Shown here: one piece after another, positions 1 through 9,839 of the stretch
Layout: every line of letters starts with the position of its first letter
How positions within the stretch are numbered: position 1 is the stretch's first letter
From: Pelagophyceae sp. CCMP2097
Taxonomy: Eukaryota; Sar; Pelagophyceae
Assembly: GCA_026770575.1 (NCBI GenBank)
Contig: MU657178.1
Coordinates: 131,882 to 173,993, forward strand
DNA: 42,112 nucleotides
Reading direction: 5' to 3'
The notes under the pieces: model-generated
The model's input: the letters and a program-made list of their open reading frames with translations, nothing else
Database searches by the model: none
Told to the model about the DNA's origin: nothing
Made by a program: the position numbers and the translations under genes

Positions 1-267
1 ACGTGCTCCAGTCAGCAAGGGACCCGCGAGCAGTGCGCCGCGCCAAGAGGAGGCCCGCGGGTCTGTAAGGAGCGACTAACAGACTCGCTGCCGTGAACGC
101 TCCCAGCCCACTTTCCTGAGGCATGAGAATTCTGTGAAAAAAAAATCGCCGAAAGAAAGAGGTAGGGAGGTGCAGTTTGCTACGATTGTACGCCGCGACA
201 CTGGCGACAGCACGCACTACTGTCGTTAGCTCTCCTGCCCGGGGGCTTGGTCGCGTCCCAGGGGCCT

Positions 268-290
268 TTTACAATTTACAATTTACAATT
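268..290. repeat. Short tandem repeat (TTTACAA)3
   Basis: Three head-to-tail copies of the heptamer TTTACAA followed by TT, read directly. Probably replication slippage in AT-rich DNA; no function inferred. Confidence 0.8.
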
Positions 291-366
291 ACCTATTGAG
301 CTATTGATCAAATCTTGGAATCGGTCCGACGCTAAACAAGAAATTAATTTCTTGCGGGCCTAAATA

Positions 367-450
367 GGAATTCGGCATTTTTGGATTTTTTAATTTTAAC
401 GCCATTATTTAATTGTCTTCGAATTTTGGGCTCGGCAATTCACAATATTA
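367..450 (+). repeat. 84-bp direct repeat, copy 1
   Basis: Begins GGAATTCGGCATTTTT and ends CACAATATTA. It matches 712-795 with only a few substitutions, 345 bp away in the same orientation. The pair brackets an unrelated repeat (462-549), so this region was built from copied fragments. No gene is visible inside. Confidence 0.8.
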
Positions 451-461
451 GGAATTCCTAC

Positions 462-549
462 GCCCGATCCCTTCAGGAATTCTTCAGCTTCCAGTAGTGA
501 CATTAAAGCTACTCTAGCGCTCGGTCCTCGACGTGCACCGCCTGGACCC
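462..549 (+). repeat. 88-bp dispersed repeat, copy 1
   Basis: Runs from GCCCGATCCCTTCAG to CGCCTGGACCC. It is matched by 2280-2367 with a single difference (ATTAAAGC here, ATTGAAGC there). Near identity over 88 bp, 1.8 kb apart, indicates a recent duplication or transposition. In minus-strand frames it reads as a short peptide in both copies, but the sequence after it is unrelated, so I do not call a gene. Confidence 0.85.
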
Positions 550-572
550 AGGGTGGATCTTGAGCAAGCAAG
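547..572 (+). repeat. Dispersed 26-bp motif (GGTGGAT..AAGCAAG), copy 1
   Basis: CCCAGGGTGGATCTTGAGC followed by AAGCAAG and then an A-rich run. The same word occurs at 20338-20363, at 33488-33513 on the minus strand, and in weaker form at 24001-24022. The flanks of the copies are unrelated, so the match is not part of a longer duplication. Confidence 0.7.
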
Positions 573-711
573 CAAAAAAAAAGCCAAATATAATTACATT
601 TCGGTATTTCGGATCTTCAATCTGATACAAAATTATGGACTTCTCGTAAAAAGGTATTATTGAGCATGTAACTGCAGAATAATGGAGTGAACTCACAATC
701 CACTCAATACT

Positions 712-795
712 GGAATTCGGCATTTTTAGACTTTTTAATTTTGCCGCCATTATTTAATTGTCTTCGATTTTTGGGCTCGGTAATTCACAATATTA
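712..795 (+). repeat. 84-bp direct repeat, copy 2
   Basis: Second copy of the element at 367-450, same orientation, differing by scattered single bases. AT-rich and without coding potential. Confidence 0.8.
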
Positions 796-933
796 CAATA
801 CTGGGAGACCCAGCCATCTTCCCCAAAGTCCATAAACCCCGGCCAAAAATCGAAGTACGAAAATCAAAAGCGGAAAATCAAAAAGTACGAAAATCGCCCT
901 CCCATGTCGCTTTCCGGATTATAAATTAAAACC

Positions 934-954
934 CTCATGCCTCATGCCTCATGC
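934..954. repeat. Short tandem repeat (CTCATGC)3
   Basis: Three exact copies of CTCATGC, read directly. No function inferred. Confidence 0.8.
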
Positions 955-1525
955 CTCCCAGTTTGTGCACACCAAAAGTCCCGACTTCCCGCCGAAAATC
1001 ATAGACTATGGGCTCCATTTCAGCTGCAATGGAGCCAATCACCTCGATTTTCACATGAAATAGAGCCAAATCACTTGATTTTCACACGAAATTGCCCGAT
1101 TTAAATTATTGAGTGACGTTGTGGAAATATTGAAAAGTTCATTAATTTAAAAATATTTCCCACCCACAGAAACGGAACAGCGAAAACAAAAGTGGGTTTT
1201 CCCGCGTGGTGCTAATCGGGAAAGTGGCTGGGTCCCCCAGTAAGCGAAAAAAAATCAGAGGCCCGGCGACGCCGTTGTTTGCGGTTTTGACGCTGCCAGG
1301 GGACGCGCCTGGGTCCCCTCCACCCACCCCACGACACGCGCCGCGTAAGCCTTCGCCCCCAAATCATGGCGCCCGCGGAGGACCTCTGTGAGAAATTTAG
1401 CACAGGCAGAGTCCGGACCGACCATCGGTTCTTAAAAAACGCCGGTCAGATTAAGAACCGGGCCCCTGGAGCCGGATAATATCCCAATAAGGGATATAAT
1501 GGATTTAATTGGGTCTATAAATGCC

Positions 1526-2161
1526 TTATTGAGATATTGAACGTATTTTGTCGATTTTGGAGATAAGTAGCGCATTCGAACGAGCCTCAGGAGCTCGAGC
1601 TCTCGCTCGTCGTTCAATCGGCGCATCAAAAGGCGGCGTGGTCGCTGCGTGGTGCCGCTGGGGAAGATAGGAAAGAGTTGTTCTGCAGCTTTGTTCTGCC
1701 CGCGTTTGAAATGAGCGCAAGCCCCGGGCGGCATCGAGCGTCGAGCCGGCGGTGCCCGACGCGCCTTCGCCGGACGACTCGATGCGCCCTGGCGCGGTTT
1801 TGCGGCGTTGGCGTCGCCCGCGCCCTTCTGCTGCTGCCACAGAGCTCGACCGAGCCCTGTTTCGGTGCGCGTCGGGCTTGCCACCCGTGGTCCGCGTCGC
1901 GAGTCGCGCCGCGGCGGCGATTTCTGCTGCGGCGAGCCGCGCGCGCTCGGCGAGCGACTGGTGCGCCGAGCCGAGCGACTTGGACCTGCGCGCCGACGGC
2001 GCCGCAGCAGGCGCCGTCGCCGGCAAAATTCGGCGCTGCGTGTGGCTCTCCAAGAGCTCGCGCCGCCGCGCTGCCGCTTCGGGACTGGTCAGCAACCCCT
2101 CGGCGCGCAACTCCACGGTCTGCCTCAAGCCGTCGACCGTCGTCGGCGACAATGGGGCCAT
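1526..2161 (-). CDS. Hypothetical protein with SHOCT-like N-terminus
   Basis: An ATG at 2161 opens a 211-residue frame. Residues about 9-38 have the short pattern L..T.ELR.EGLLTS.E...RR.ELL, which resembles the SHOCT module (two short helices around a G-[LI]-[IL]-T turn) often found in small proteins of unknown function. An Ala/Arg-rich helical stretch follows to about residue 110. The distal half is Arg/Ser-rich, and its last part lies in AT-rich DNA, so the true 3' end is probably earlier or spliced. Opposite-strand frames through the same DNA are equally long, a GC effect that lowers confidence. The SHOCT resemblance is by eye only. Confidence 0.3.
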   Translation of the reverse strand: MAPLSPTTVDGLRQTVELRAEGLLTSPEAAARRRELLESHTQRRILPATAPAAAPSARRSKSLGSAHQSLAERARLAAAEIAAAARLATRTTGGKPDAHRNRARSSSVAAAEGRGRRQRRKTAPGRIESSGEGASGTAGSTLDAARGLRSFQTRAEQSCRTTLSYLPQRHHAATTPPFDAPIERRARARAPEARSNALLISKIDKIRSISQ

Positions 2162-2814
2162 CCGAAGGTCGAAAAAGTTTGAATCGATTTATCTCAAGAA
2201 CAACGCGCGTCATTAAGTCGGGTCTTCTATTCTCCCCAGCCACAAATTGACCAGGTTCTTAAATTGACTTTTACTCTTTGCCCGATCCCTTCAGGAATTC
2301 TTCAGCTTCCAGTAGTGACATTGAAGCTACTCTAGCGCTCGGTCCTCGACGTGCACCGCCTGGACCCGCTCGCGCGCGGAGACGCCTCCGCGAGCCAATT
2401 TTGACGAGCGCGGCCCGCGCTCCTTCCACCCCGGCTTTACGCCCTGCCTCTAACACGCTTGTATGATTATTCCGCGGGCGGTGCGCCGGCGGCCGTACCC
2501 CGACCACGCGTTTCCCGGCGGGCCGCGACGTCCGAAAGTTGTATCCTGCGCGGGTGCTTGTTGAGGTCAAAGGCCACGAGCCTTTGGTCATTAGCCCAGC
2601 CCGAGAAGCCGTTCCGGCTTCCGCGCGAGAGTCAGAGGCTTCGACCAATTCGACCAAAGCCACGAAAGTTAATTTGAAGACAATGGTTGTCGCGTTTGAG
2701 AATAGTCGCGGCAGGCTAAGCAAGAGCAGGAATTCCTAGCGGGCCCCGGCGGAGGCGCGACGTCAAGAACCTTTCAAACGGACTTGGAATAGATGAATTC
2801 GGGCGGACGCACGC
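2162..2814. other. Intergenic stretch with weak minus-strand frame
   Basis: A minus-strand frame of 150 codons (2271-2723) runs through the 88-bp repeat and has no recognisable domain or motif. Other frames of similar length exist on the plus strand. I see nothing that distinguishes a gene from chance in this GC-rich DNA. Confidence 0.4.
2280..2367 (+). repeat. 88-bp dispersed repeat, copy 2
   Basis: Second copy of 462-549, same orientation, one mismatch. The homology stops just after CCTGGACCC, where copy 1 passes into the GGTGGATCTTGAGC motif and this copy passes into GC-rich sequence. Confidence 0.85.
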
Positions 2815-4277
2815 TTGGCACAACCGTGTTGCGGGTCTCCTGAAAGTGTGCGCCATCCACCGCGGCACGGCATGCGGCGACGTCCATGGATACATCCCGG
2901 CGGATGCCGAAAGGAGCACGCCTGCTTCCTAAAGGTACACTTTCGAGAGAGTCGTGCGAAGTGCGCCTCGAGTCTTCGGAACCTCCGAGTGGCGCGAAGA
3001 CATGAGCCAGCGTCGAGCTGCGTCCAACGAATCAGGTGACGGGGCACCCGTGCGACGGCCCGTCGTGATGCGCCCGCGTCGAGGCTGATGGTCGGCAAAG
3101 CTGGAACATCCCGTAGGGGCTCCCTGGATCTGATTCCGAGTCGGAGGCGCCGGGGACTCCCCGTCCTACGCGCGGGCGAGTCGTCGGCGCGCTAGGTTCG
3201 AGCGGCGCGCCACGGGCGACGCGCGGCAGCCGTGGGCGAGCACGGCGTTGACCTTTCGTAACGTTTTATCACAAGAAGGCCCTGAATGGTCCCTGGCATC
3301 CGACTCTGCTAGCGCCCGCAACGAGGGGCCTTCCTCAGCGCCCTCGCGAGGGCCCTTCGACGCAGAGGCGCCAGAGATGGACGTCAGTGACCCTTTTGGG
3401 GTCCATACATTGCATCTCGACAGTCGAGCCTCGCTTCAATTCCTTCTTCTTCAAATAATGAAGGACACGGACCCGACGAGGGGTCGCCCTCTGCGGCGAC
3501 TCCCTAGCGCACGCCGAACGTCCTCGATGAGAAGACACAAGTTTGGACGCAAGTTTGCGGCGGACGGGGCGTCGCACGGCGCCGCTTTGATCCACGGTCC
3601 TTAAGACACCGATGAGGTCGCGAGGCAGACGCGCGCTCCACAACCAGCTGTACGCCTCGTGCCGCCAGGATGGTCCCCAGCTTATCGCTCGGGAGAGCTT
3701 GCGACGGCTCGAACGTGGCGTCTTCGGACGGCAGCACCTCGAGATCCTTGATGTGGATCTTGCGGTTCTCGTCGGCGAACCGCACGGCCCACCAGCCTCC
3801 AGAGGACTGTGAAACGACGACGCCGCGTAGCGCCGAGTCGTGCGTGCTCCCGGGGCCCGCCGCTGGAGACACGAGCCGAGGCTGCCGAGGAGCCCTTTTT
3901 GCGGTCGACGTTGCAAGGGAGTTTGAGTGCTCCGCAGGGAAGGGAGCTTGAGTGCTCCACAAGGAAGGTCCCCTCGTCGCGCAGACGAATGTCCTGCGTC
4001 TCAGAGGCGCCGAAGAACGTATAGACACAGGAGGAGGCCCCGGTCTCGAGAGAGGCGCCTCAACAAAAGATCGGGCTGCCCACGCTCCCGACGTCTCGAT
4101 GGCCGCCGCCGAGGGCGCCCCTGCTCGAAGACAAAAGCGACAGTCCCGCCGTCAAGGTAGATGCCGGATCGTTACAATTGTAATCAGGTTTGGGTCCGAG
4201 CGGCCAGGGCGCTCGACCAGCGGCCTCCAGGGGCCGGCTTGCCCCGCCGAGGTGTGCACGAAGTTAGGGCGCGACAT
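2815..4277. repeat. Segmental duplication, unit 1 (3' flank of WD40 gene)
   Basis: This 1.46-kb stretch is homologous to 5511-6760 in the same orientation. Marker words such as ACTTTCGAGAGAGTCG, TGATGGTCGGC, ACCTTTCGTAACGTTT and GGTCGACGTTGCAAGG occur in the same order in both. It is the sequence downstream of the WD40 gene. With the second unit it shows that a block of about 2.7 kb (WD40 gene plus 3' flank) was duplicated in tandem. Open frames inside are not conserved between the copies, so I treat it as non-coding flank. Confidence 0.8.
3605..3870 (-). other. Sequence unique to unit 1; possible coding relic
   Basis: In unit 2 the corresponding point (about 6308-6360) is short and different, so this is either an insertion in unit 1 or a deletion in unit 2. 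On the minus strand (frame open 3504-4028) it encodes a run with protein-like character: V-V-V-S, two adjacent Trp, then a charged strand with KIHIKDLEVLP. That resembles a small Tudor/SH3-like beta barrel, but the match is short and unverified. Confidence 0.3.
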
Positions 4278-4278
4278 C

Positions 4279-5358
4279 TCAGAGCCGCACCGTCCTGTTG
4301 TCGCTCCCCGTCACGACGCGCTCGCCGTCGGGCGAGAACGCGCAGCTCCAGAAAGCGCCGATGCTGTGCCCCTCGAGCGTCTTCCACAGCACGCCCGTCG
4401 CGGCGTCCCAGAGCCGCGCCGTCCTGTCTGCGCTCGCCGTCAAGATGCGCGTGCTGTCGGGCGAGAACGCGCAGCACCAGACGTATTCGGTGTGCCCCTT
4501 GAGCGTCACCAGCAGCGCGCCCGTCTCGGCGTCCCAAATCCGCGATGTCCTGTCGCCGCTCGCCGTGACGATGCGCTTGTCGTCGGGTGAGTACGCGCAG
4601 CTGTAGACGTAGCTCGTGTGCCCCTCGAGCGTCAGCAGCACTGCGCCCGTCTCGGCGTCCCAGAGCCGCGCCGTCTTGTCCCAGCTCGTCGTCAAGACGC
4701 GCGTGCCGTCGGGAGAGAACGCGCAGCTCGTGACGATGCGCGTGTGCCCCTCGAGCGTCGTCAGGAGCGCGCCCGTCTCGCCGTCCCAGACTCGAGCCGT
4801 CCCGTCGTGGCTCGTCGTCACGATGCGAATGCCGTTGGGCGAGAGCGCACAGCACACGACGGCGCTGGTGTGTCCCTCGAGCGTCAGAAGCAGCGCGCCC
4901 GTCTCGGCGTCCCAGATCCGCGCCGTCTTGTCGTTGCTCGCCGTCACGCTGCGTTTGCCGTCGGGAGAGAACGCGCATTTCGTGACGACCCTGGTGTGCC
5001 CCTCGAGCGTCAGCAGCAGCGCGCCCGTCTCGGCGTCCCAGAGCCGCGCCTTGTTGCCGCTCGCGGTCGCGATGCGCTTGCCGTCGGGCGAGAAGGCGCA
5101 GCTGGTGACCGGGCCGTTGTGCCCCTTGCGGATTGCGGTGCCCTTCAAAATCCGGTCCGTCCAGATAAGCTTGCGCAGCACCAGCGCCACGGCGCGCGCG
5201 TCGCGAGCGACGCGCTCCGTGACGAGGAGGCCGTTGGGCGAGGCCGCCAGCCGCAGGATGGGCGTGAGCAGGTCGCGCTGCTCAAACACGCGGAGTGCGA
5301 GCGCGGCAGCGGTGATGCGAGACCGGGCGCGCCGCGCGGCCCTGGTGTCGGCCGACAT
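4279..5358 (-). CDS. WD40 repeat protein, 7 blades
   Basis: A 359-residue frame from ATG at 5358. The first 77 residues are Ala/Arg/Leu-rich and unassigned. Seven WD40 repeats follow with a 42-residue period, each with GH near the start, a central CAFSPDG-type loop, the D-[KRG]-T-[AS]-R core and a WD pair. The seventh blade stops at RTVRL without its WD end; in this fold the N-terminal strand may complete it, or the gene may be clipped. Such propellers are protein-binding scaffolds, and no partner is implied here. The blades are very alike (ETGALLLTLEGHT recurs), suggesting recent internal duplication. The gene heads the tandem duplication described for 2815-6825. The apparent plus-strand frames across it are antisense shadows. 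Confidence 0.9.
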   Translation of the reverse strand: MSADTRAARRARSRITAAALALRVFEQRDLLTPILRLAASPNGLLVTERVARDARAVALVLRKLIWTDRILKGTAIRKGHNGPVTSCAFSPDGKRIATASGNKARLWDAETGALLLTLEGHTRVVTKCAFSPDGKRSVTASNDKTARIWDAETGALLLTLEGHTSAVVCCALSPNGIRIVTTSHDGTARVWDGETGALLTTLEGHTRIVTSCAFSPDGTRVLTTSWDKTARLWDAETGAVLLTLEGHTSYVYSCAYSPDDKRIVTASGDRTSRIWDAETGALLVTLKGHTEYVWCCAFSPDSTRILTASADRTARLWDAATGVLWKTLEGHSIGAFWSCAFSPDGERVVTGSDNRTVRL

Positions 5359-5510
5359 GCCCCCCGAGCGGACCCGAGGCGGGGCTCCAAGGCCCCTCGA
5401 CAGTGGGACGAGGGCAGAGAAGACGCCGCGACGCGACTTGAGGCGCGATAAGCGCGACGTGGCGCGACTTCACGAACTTTCGAGCGGATTCGGATCGGGC
5501 GGATGCATTC

Positions 5511-6825
5511 TTGCACGGGTTGCGGGTCTCCTGAGAGTTTGCGCCGCCCACCGCGGCGCGGCTTGCGGCGTCCTTGGGCGCATCCCGACGGGCGCCGAAA
5601 GGAGTTCGCCTGCTTCCTTAAGGTACACTTTCGAGAGAGTCGCGCGAAGTGCGCCTCGAGTCTTCGGCACCTCCGAGTCGCGCGAAGACATGAGCCACCA
5701 TCGAGCTACGTCCAAGGAATCAGGCGACGGGTCGCCCGCGCGACGGTCCGTCGTGATGCGCCCTCGTCCAGGCTGATGGTCGGCGGCAAAGCTGGAACAT
5801 CCCGGAGGGGCTCCCCTCATCTGATTCCGTATCAGAGGCGCAGGGCACTCCCATCCTACGCGCGGGCGAGTCATCGGCGCACTTAGTTCGAGCGGCGCGC
5901 CATGGGCTGCGGGCCGCGGCCGCGGGCGGACACGGTGTCGACCTTTCGTAACGTTTCATCACGAGAACGTCCTTAATGGCATCTGATTCCGCCGGCGCCC
6001 ACAGCGACGGGCCTTCCTCGGCGCCCGCGCGAGGGCCCTCCGCCGCAGAAGCGCCGGAAAAGGACGGCAGTGACCCTTTTGAGGTCCCTTCATTGCATCT
6101 CGACAGTCGACGACAGACGAGCCTTGCTTCAATTCCTTCTTCTTCAAATAATGAGTGACATGGATCCCGACGAGGGGTCGCCCTCTGCGGCGACTCCCTG
6201 GCGCACGCCGAACGTCCTCGAGGAGAAGACGCAAGTTCGACGCAAGTTCGACGCAAGTTTGCAGCGGACGGGGCGTCGCACGTCGCCACTTTGATCCACG
6301 GTCCTTGAATCGGAGCCACCGACGGGGTTCAGCGCACGTGCTCACAAGGCCCGCTTTGCCGGAGACGAGCCGAGGCTGCCGAGGACCCATTTTTGTGGTC
6401 GACGTTGCAAGGCAGCTTGAGTGCTCCGGAGGCAAGGTCCCCTCGTCGCGCAGACGAGCGCCCTGCGTCTCAGAGGCGTCGAAGAACGTAGATGCACAGG
6501 ATGAGGCCCCGATCTCGAGAGAGAGGCGCCTCTGCCAAAGATCGGGCTAAACAAGAATGCGAGGCCCGCGCTCCCGACGTCTCGACGGCCGCCGTCGGAG
6601 TACCCCCTGCTCGACGACCAAAGCGACAGTCCCGCCGTCGAGGAAGATGCCGGGTCGTTACAATCATAATCAGGTTCGGGGCCGCAGCTCGACCGGCGGC
6701 CTCCGAGGGCCGACTTGGCCTGTCGAGGCGTGGACGACGTTAGGGCGCGATATTCCTGAGCCGCGTCCTGTCGAAGCTCGCCGCCACGACGCTCGCCGTC
6801 GGGCGAGAACGCGCAGCTCAAGAAA
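5511..6825. repeat. Segmental duplication, unit 2
   Basis: Homologous to 2815-4360 in order and orientation, and ending inside the last part of a WD40 repeat (see 6734-6825). It lacks about 265 bp present in unit 1 at 3605-3870. Divergence is moderate, with many substitutions and small indels, so the duplication is not very recent. Confidence 0.8.
6734..6825 (-). pseudogene. Remnant of a duplicated WD40 gene (3' end only)
   Basis: The minus strand reads SCAFSPDGER, identical to the last blade of the WD40 gene at 4279-5358, then goes out of frame relative to the intact gene and ends in the same 3' flank. Homology stops at about 6825, where unrelated sequence begins. It is the truncated WD40 end of the second duplication unit and cannot encode a propeller. 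Confidence 0.75.
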
Positions 6826-6980
6826 ATACCCCTCTTTACTCAGGTGCAGGTCAAGTACGCTACTGTTGTGGAAAGGGGCCTCGGAAGCCCCGGCGAGCGA
6901 AAGTCCCGGCTCCATGGCGCCATGTCTACCGAGTCGCCGCGGCGCCGCTGCGTCTCGCGCAATGCCGGAAAGGGCTGTCA

Positions 6981-9634
6981 TCATTTAGGCCCCCCGGAAG
7001 CCAAAGGTGCGCGGGACGCGTCCGACCGCCCCTCAAAGCGCGGCGCGCTCGCCTCGAGCCGGAATAGGTCCTTCTGGCCCGCCTGCATGCGCTCCTCGAG
7101 CACCATCTGCGGGCCCGGGTCCTCGACCGTCGGCGGCGGCTCGCCGGCGGCGGCGTCCAACTCGCCGGCAGCGGCGCCCGACTCGCCGTATGCCGAGTCG
7201 CCGCCTCGCCGTCGTCGTCCACCGGCGGCCTCCGCCGGCTTCGCGGCGCCCGCTGCAGGCTCGGCGTCGCCCGCTGCCGAATCCGCTACGGACGCCTCGT
7301 CGCCAAAGTCCGCCGGCTCCGCATCGCCGTCCGCCGGCTCCGCGGCGTCCGCCGGGCCGGCGCCGCCTTCCACCGACTCGACGAAGCCCGCCGCCGCCTC
7401 GAAGCCGCCGTCCGCCGGCTCGACGCCGGACGCGGGCTCGACGTCGCGCGCCGCGTCGCGGCCAAAAGCTTCGTTGATGCATCTCCGCGCGTATTCGTCC
7501 CGCTCGCCGTGCGTCAGCAGCGTCATCCATTCGAAGTAAGGCACGCGCGCTACGACCCATCCGAGCCTTTCCAAAAGCCGTTTCCTGGCTTTGGATGGCC
7601 CGTCCAAGTTTCTTGAGCCAGGGCCCGTCACAAAGTGCTTCGAGCCGTCAAGCTCGATGCATTTTTTCGACGACGGCTGCGTCAGCGCCAAACAGACGCC
7701 TTCCGCGGTGACGTGGCTCAGGGCGTGGGGCCAGCCGATTCTTTGGAGAGCGCCTGACACTTCCCGCATCGCCCGCGTCGGGGCCGCCTCGACGTAAGCT
7801 CCTCGCAGGGTCGCGGCGTGCCGCCTCAAGACGAGAGCGAGCGGGTTGGCTTCCGGCGTTTGTCCCTCGGGGTCCCGCGACGGTTGGCCCTGGTGCAGCC
7901 AAGCTGCGTGGTTGAGGCCCGGCGATGGTTCGTGCAGCGGGGCCTCGTGGTTGAGGTTTGGCGGCGTTTGGAGGTGCAATAAAGCCTCGTGGAGCAGCGC
8001 CAGCTCACTTGGCCCAAACTCGCCGCCTTCAAAGGCCATGTCGAGGGTGATCGCGGCCGCCTCGTAAAACGCCGGCGCCTCGACGCCCGCTATCGTGAAA
8101 GCCCAGACGGTGTGTGCGAGTTGGTTCGGCGAGAACTCTGGCATTTGGACCCGACACCCAAAACCCAACGCTTCAAACAAAGCCGGCGCTTCAACCCCGT
8201 TTTTTGCAAAAGCCCACGCCGTCTTCGCCAAAGCCGATGGGTCAAAGGCGTGCATGTTCTTCGAGGCTTGGAACGCGGCGGCTTCAAATAGTAAAGGCGC
8301 CGAAACGCCCGCCTTTGCGAAAGCCTGAACCGCGTCCGCCAGCATCGGCGGGGTCAACGTCTCGGCTTTCTTCACCGTTTCAGCCGCCACCGCTTCGAAG
8401 AGCGCCGGCGCCGGAAAGCCCGCCTTTGCAAATGCCTGAACGATCAAAGTCAAGTCTTGCGCCTCGAAACGCGGCATCTTCTGCACCGCAGCACTTGAAA
8501 CTGCCGCGGGCAGCGCTTGCTGTCCCGCGGAGAGCGCGGAGAATGCGGACGCTAAAACGGCGAGGTCGTGGGGTTTGAACGTCTCCATCTTCTTCAACGA
8601 CTCGGCCGAAACCCCGTTGAGCAAAGCCGCGCCGTGTGCGCCCGTCTCGTTGAAAGCCCAGGCCGTGCGAGCGAGGTCCGCCGCGTCAAAGTTGTCCAGC
8701 TTCTTCAAGGATTCAGTCGCCAGTGCTTCGAAGAGTGCCGGCGCATCGTGGCGCGCCGCCGCAAAAGCCCACGCCGTGTCCGCCAAGGCCCTCGCTTTAA
8801 AGGTACCCAACTTCCGCGACGCTTCCACCGCCACGGCGCAAAACAGCTCGGACGCGGCCGCCTCTGAAGCTGCCGGAATCGCGCGGGAAGCGGCCCGTGT
8901 CTTGGCAAAGACCGCATCGGACGCTGCCGTCTTGGCAAAGATCGCCTCGGAAGCCGCAGCGTTGGCAAAAACAGAAACCAACTTGGAAAGCAGCGCGCCG
9001 TTGAACATGCCGATGCGCTTCGGCGCCTCTGCCGCCACGGCGTCGAAGAGCGACGGCGCCTCGACGTTCATCGTTTGAAAGGCCCAAGCGATGCTGACTA
9101 ACTCTACGGGTTTGAACGCGGCCACTTTCCGTACCGCCGCCTTTTCAACGGCGTCGAACAACAACGGCGCTTCGATGCCCACGGTGGCGTAGGCCCAGGC
9201 CGTGTCGGCTAACGATTTCGCGTTCATGGCCTTCGCCTTGTTCAGCGCTTGAGAAGAGAGGGCTTTGAACAATTCTTCCGAGTGCGGGCTTGGCCTCGCT
9301 TCTGAGCCCGCCGCAGACGCTCCGGAGTGCGCCGCGCACGCTCCGGGGTGCGCCGCACAAGCCCAGGCCAAGTTGGCCAAATCCGTGGCTTCGAAGGCTT
9401 GTATCTTCTCCACCGCCTCTTTTTGCAAGGCCTCGAAGAGCAAGGGCGCTTCACAGCTCGCCCTGGCAAAGGCCCACGCCGTATTCGCCAAATTCGAGGG
9501 CGAAAATGCCGCGAGCGCCGCAGGGCACTTGATGGCGACGGCGTCGAAAAACGCCGGGGCCCGCACGCTTCGGACTTTCGCCAGACCCCAGCACGCGTTG
9601 GCGTACGAGCGCGCGTCCCACGCTTGAGCCTCGC
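6981..9634 (-). CDS. Helical-repeat RAP-domain RNA-binding protein (main exon)
   Basis: This exon carries about 13 degenerate 37-residue repeats of the pattern L-A-x-[TL]-[AV]-W-A-[FY]-A...APxLFEA[VL]...KK...F. They are followed by a RAP domain (about 7525-7720) with ELDGSKHF, KRLLERLGW and RVPYFEW, and then by an acidic Ala/Pro/Glu tail. Repeats of this type plus RAP bind RNA and usually serve organelle RNA processing or translation; the compartment here is not visible. Two repeats contain micro-expansions (CAAH.GA and FAKT..S words). The frame stays open to 9914, but that part is minisatellite-like. The family's RRM and N-terminal domain are missing, and pieces of them lie upstream at 14148-15293. 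AG acceptors at 9635 and 9630 precede the first repeat (A-W-D-A-R-S), so the real start is probably in those exons. Confidence 0.85.
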
Positions 9635-9839
9635 CTAAAGGGTGACGGTCGGGCAGATTGATTCGCGGTTTGAAGCGCTCTTTCCTTCGTCTTTTGCGGA
9701 CGACGGCCACGGCGGCTCCTCTGGCGTCGCTCCAGAGCCGTAGTGGTGCTGCTCGCCAGAGTCGTTCCTCCGACCCTCGGTGCTGCCGTCCCTGAGAGTC
9801 CATATGGGATGCATCACATCGTGCAACGCCCCCGCGCGG

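Larger units (their letters stand above)
1..1525. other. AT-richer stretch without a recognisable gene
   Basis: No frame here has protein-like composition; the open frames are short and disagree between strands. The stretch is clearly more AT-rich than the rest of the window and holds several short repeats, listed separately. The part from about 800 to 920 is A-rich with repeated GAAAATC/AAGTACGAAAATC words. I see no gene, promoter or structural RNA that I can support. Confidence 0.5.

Noticed and set aside
4616..5776. 386-codon plus-strand frame with repeated PSSV..SAPVSASQ motif
   Set aside because: Exact antisense of the WD40 blades, which explains its periodicity.
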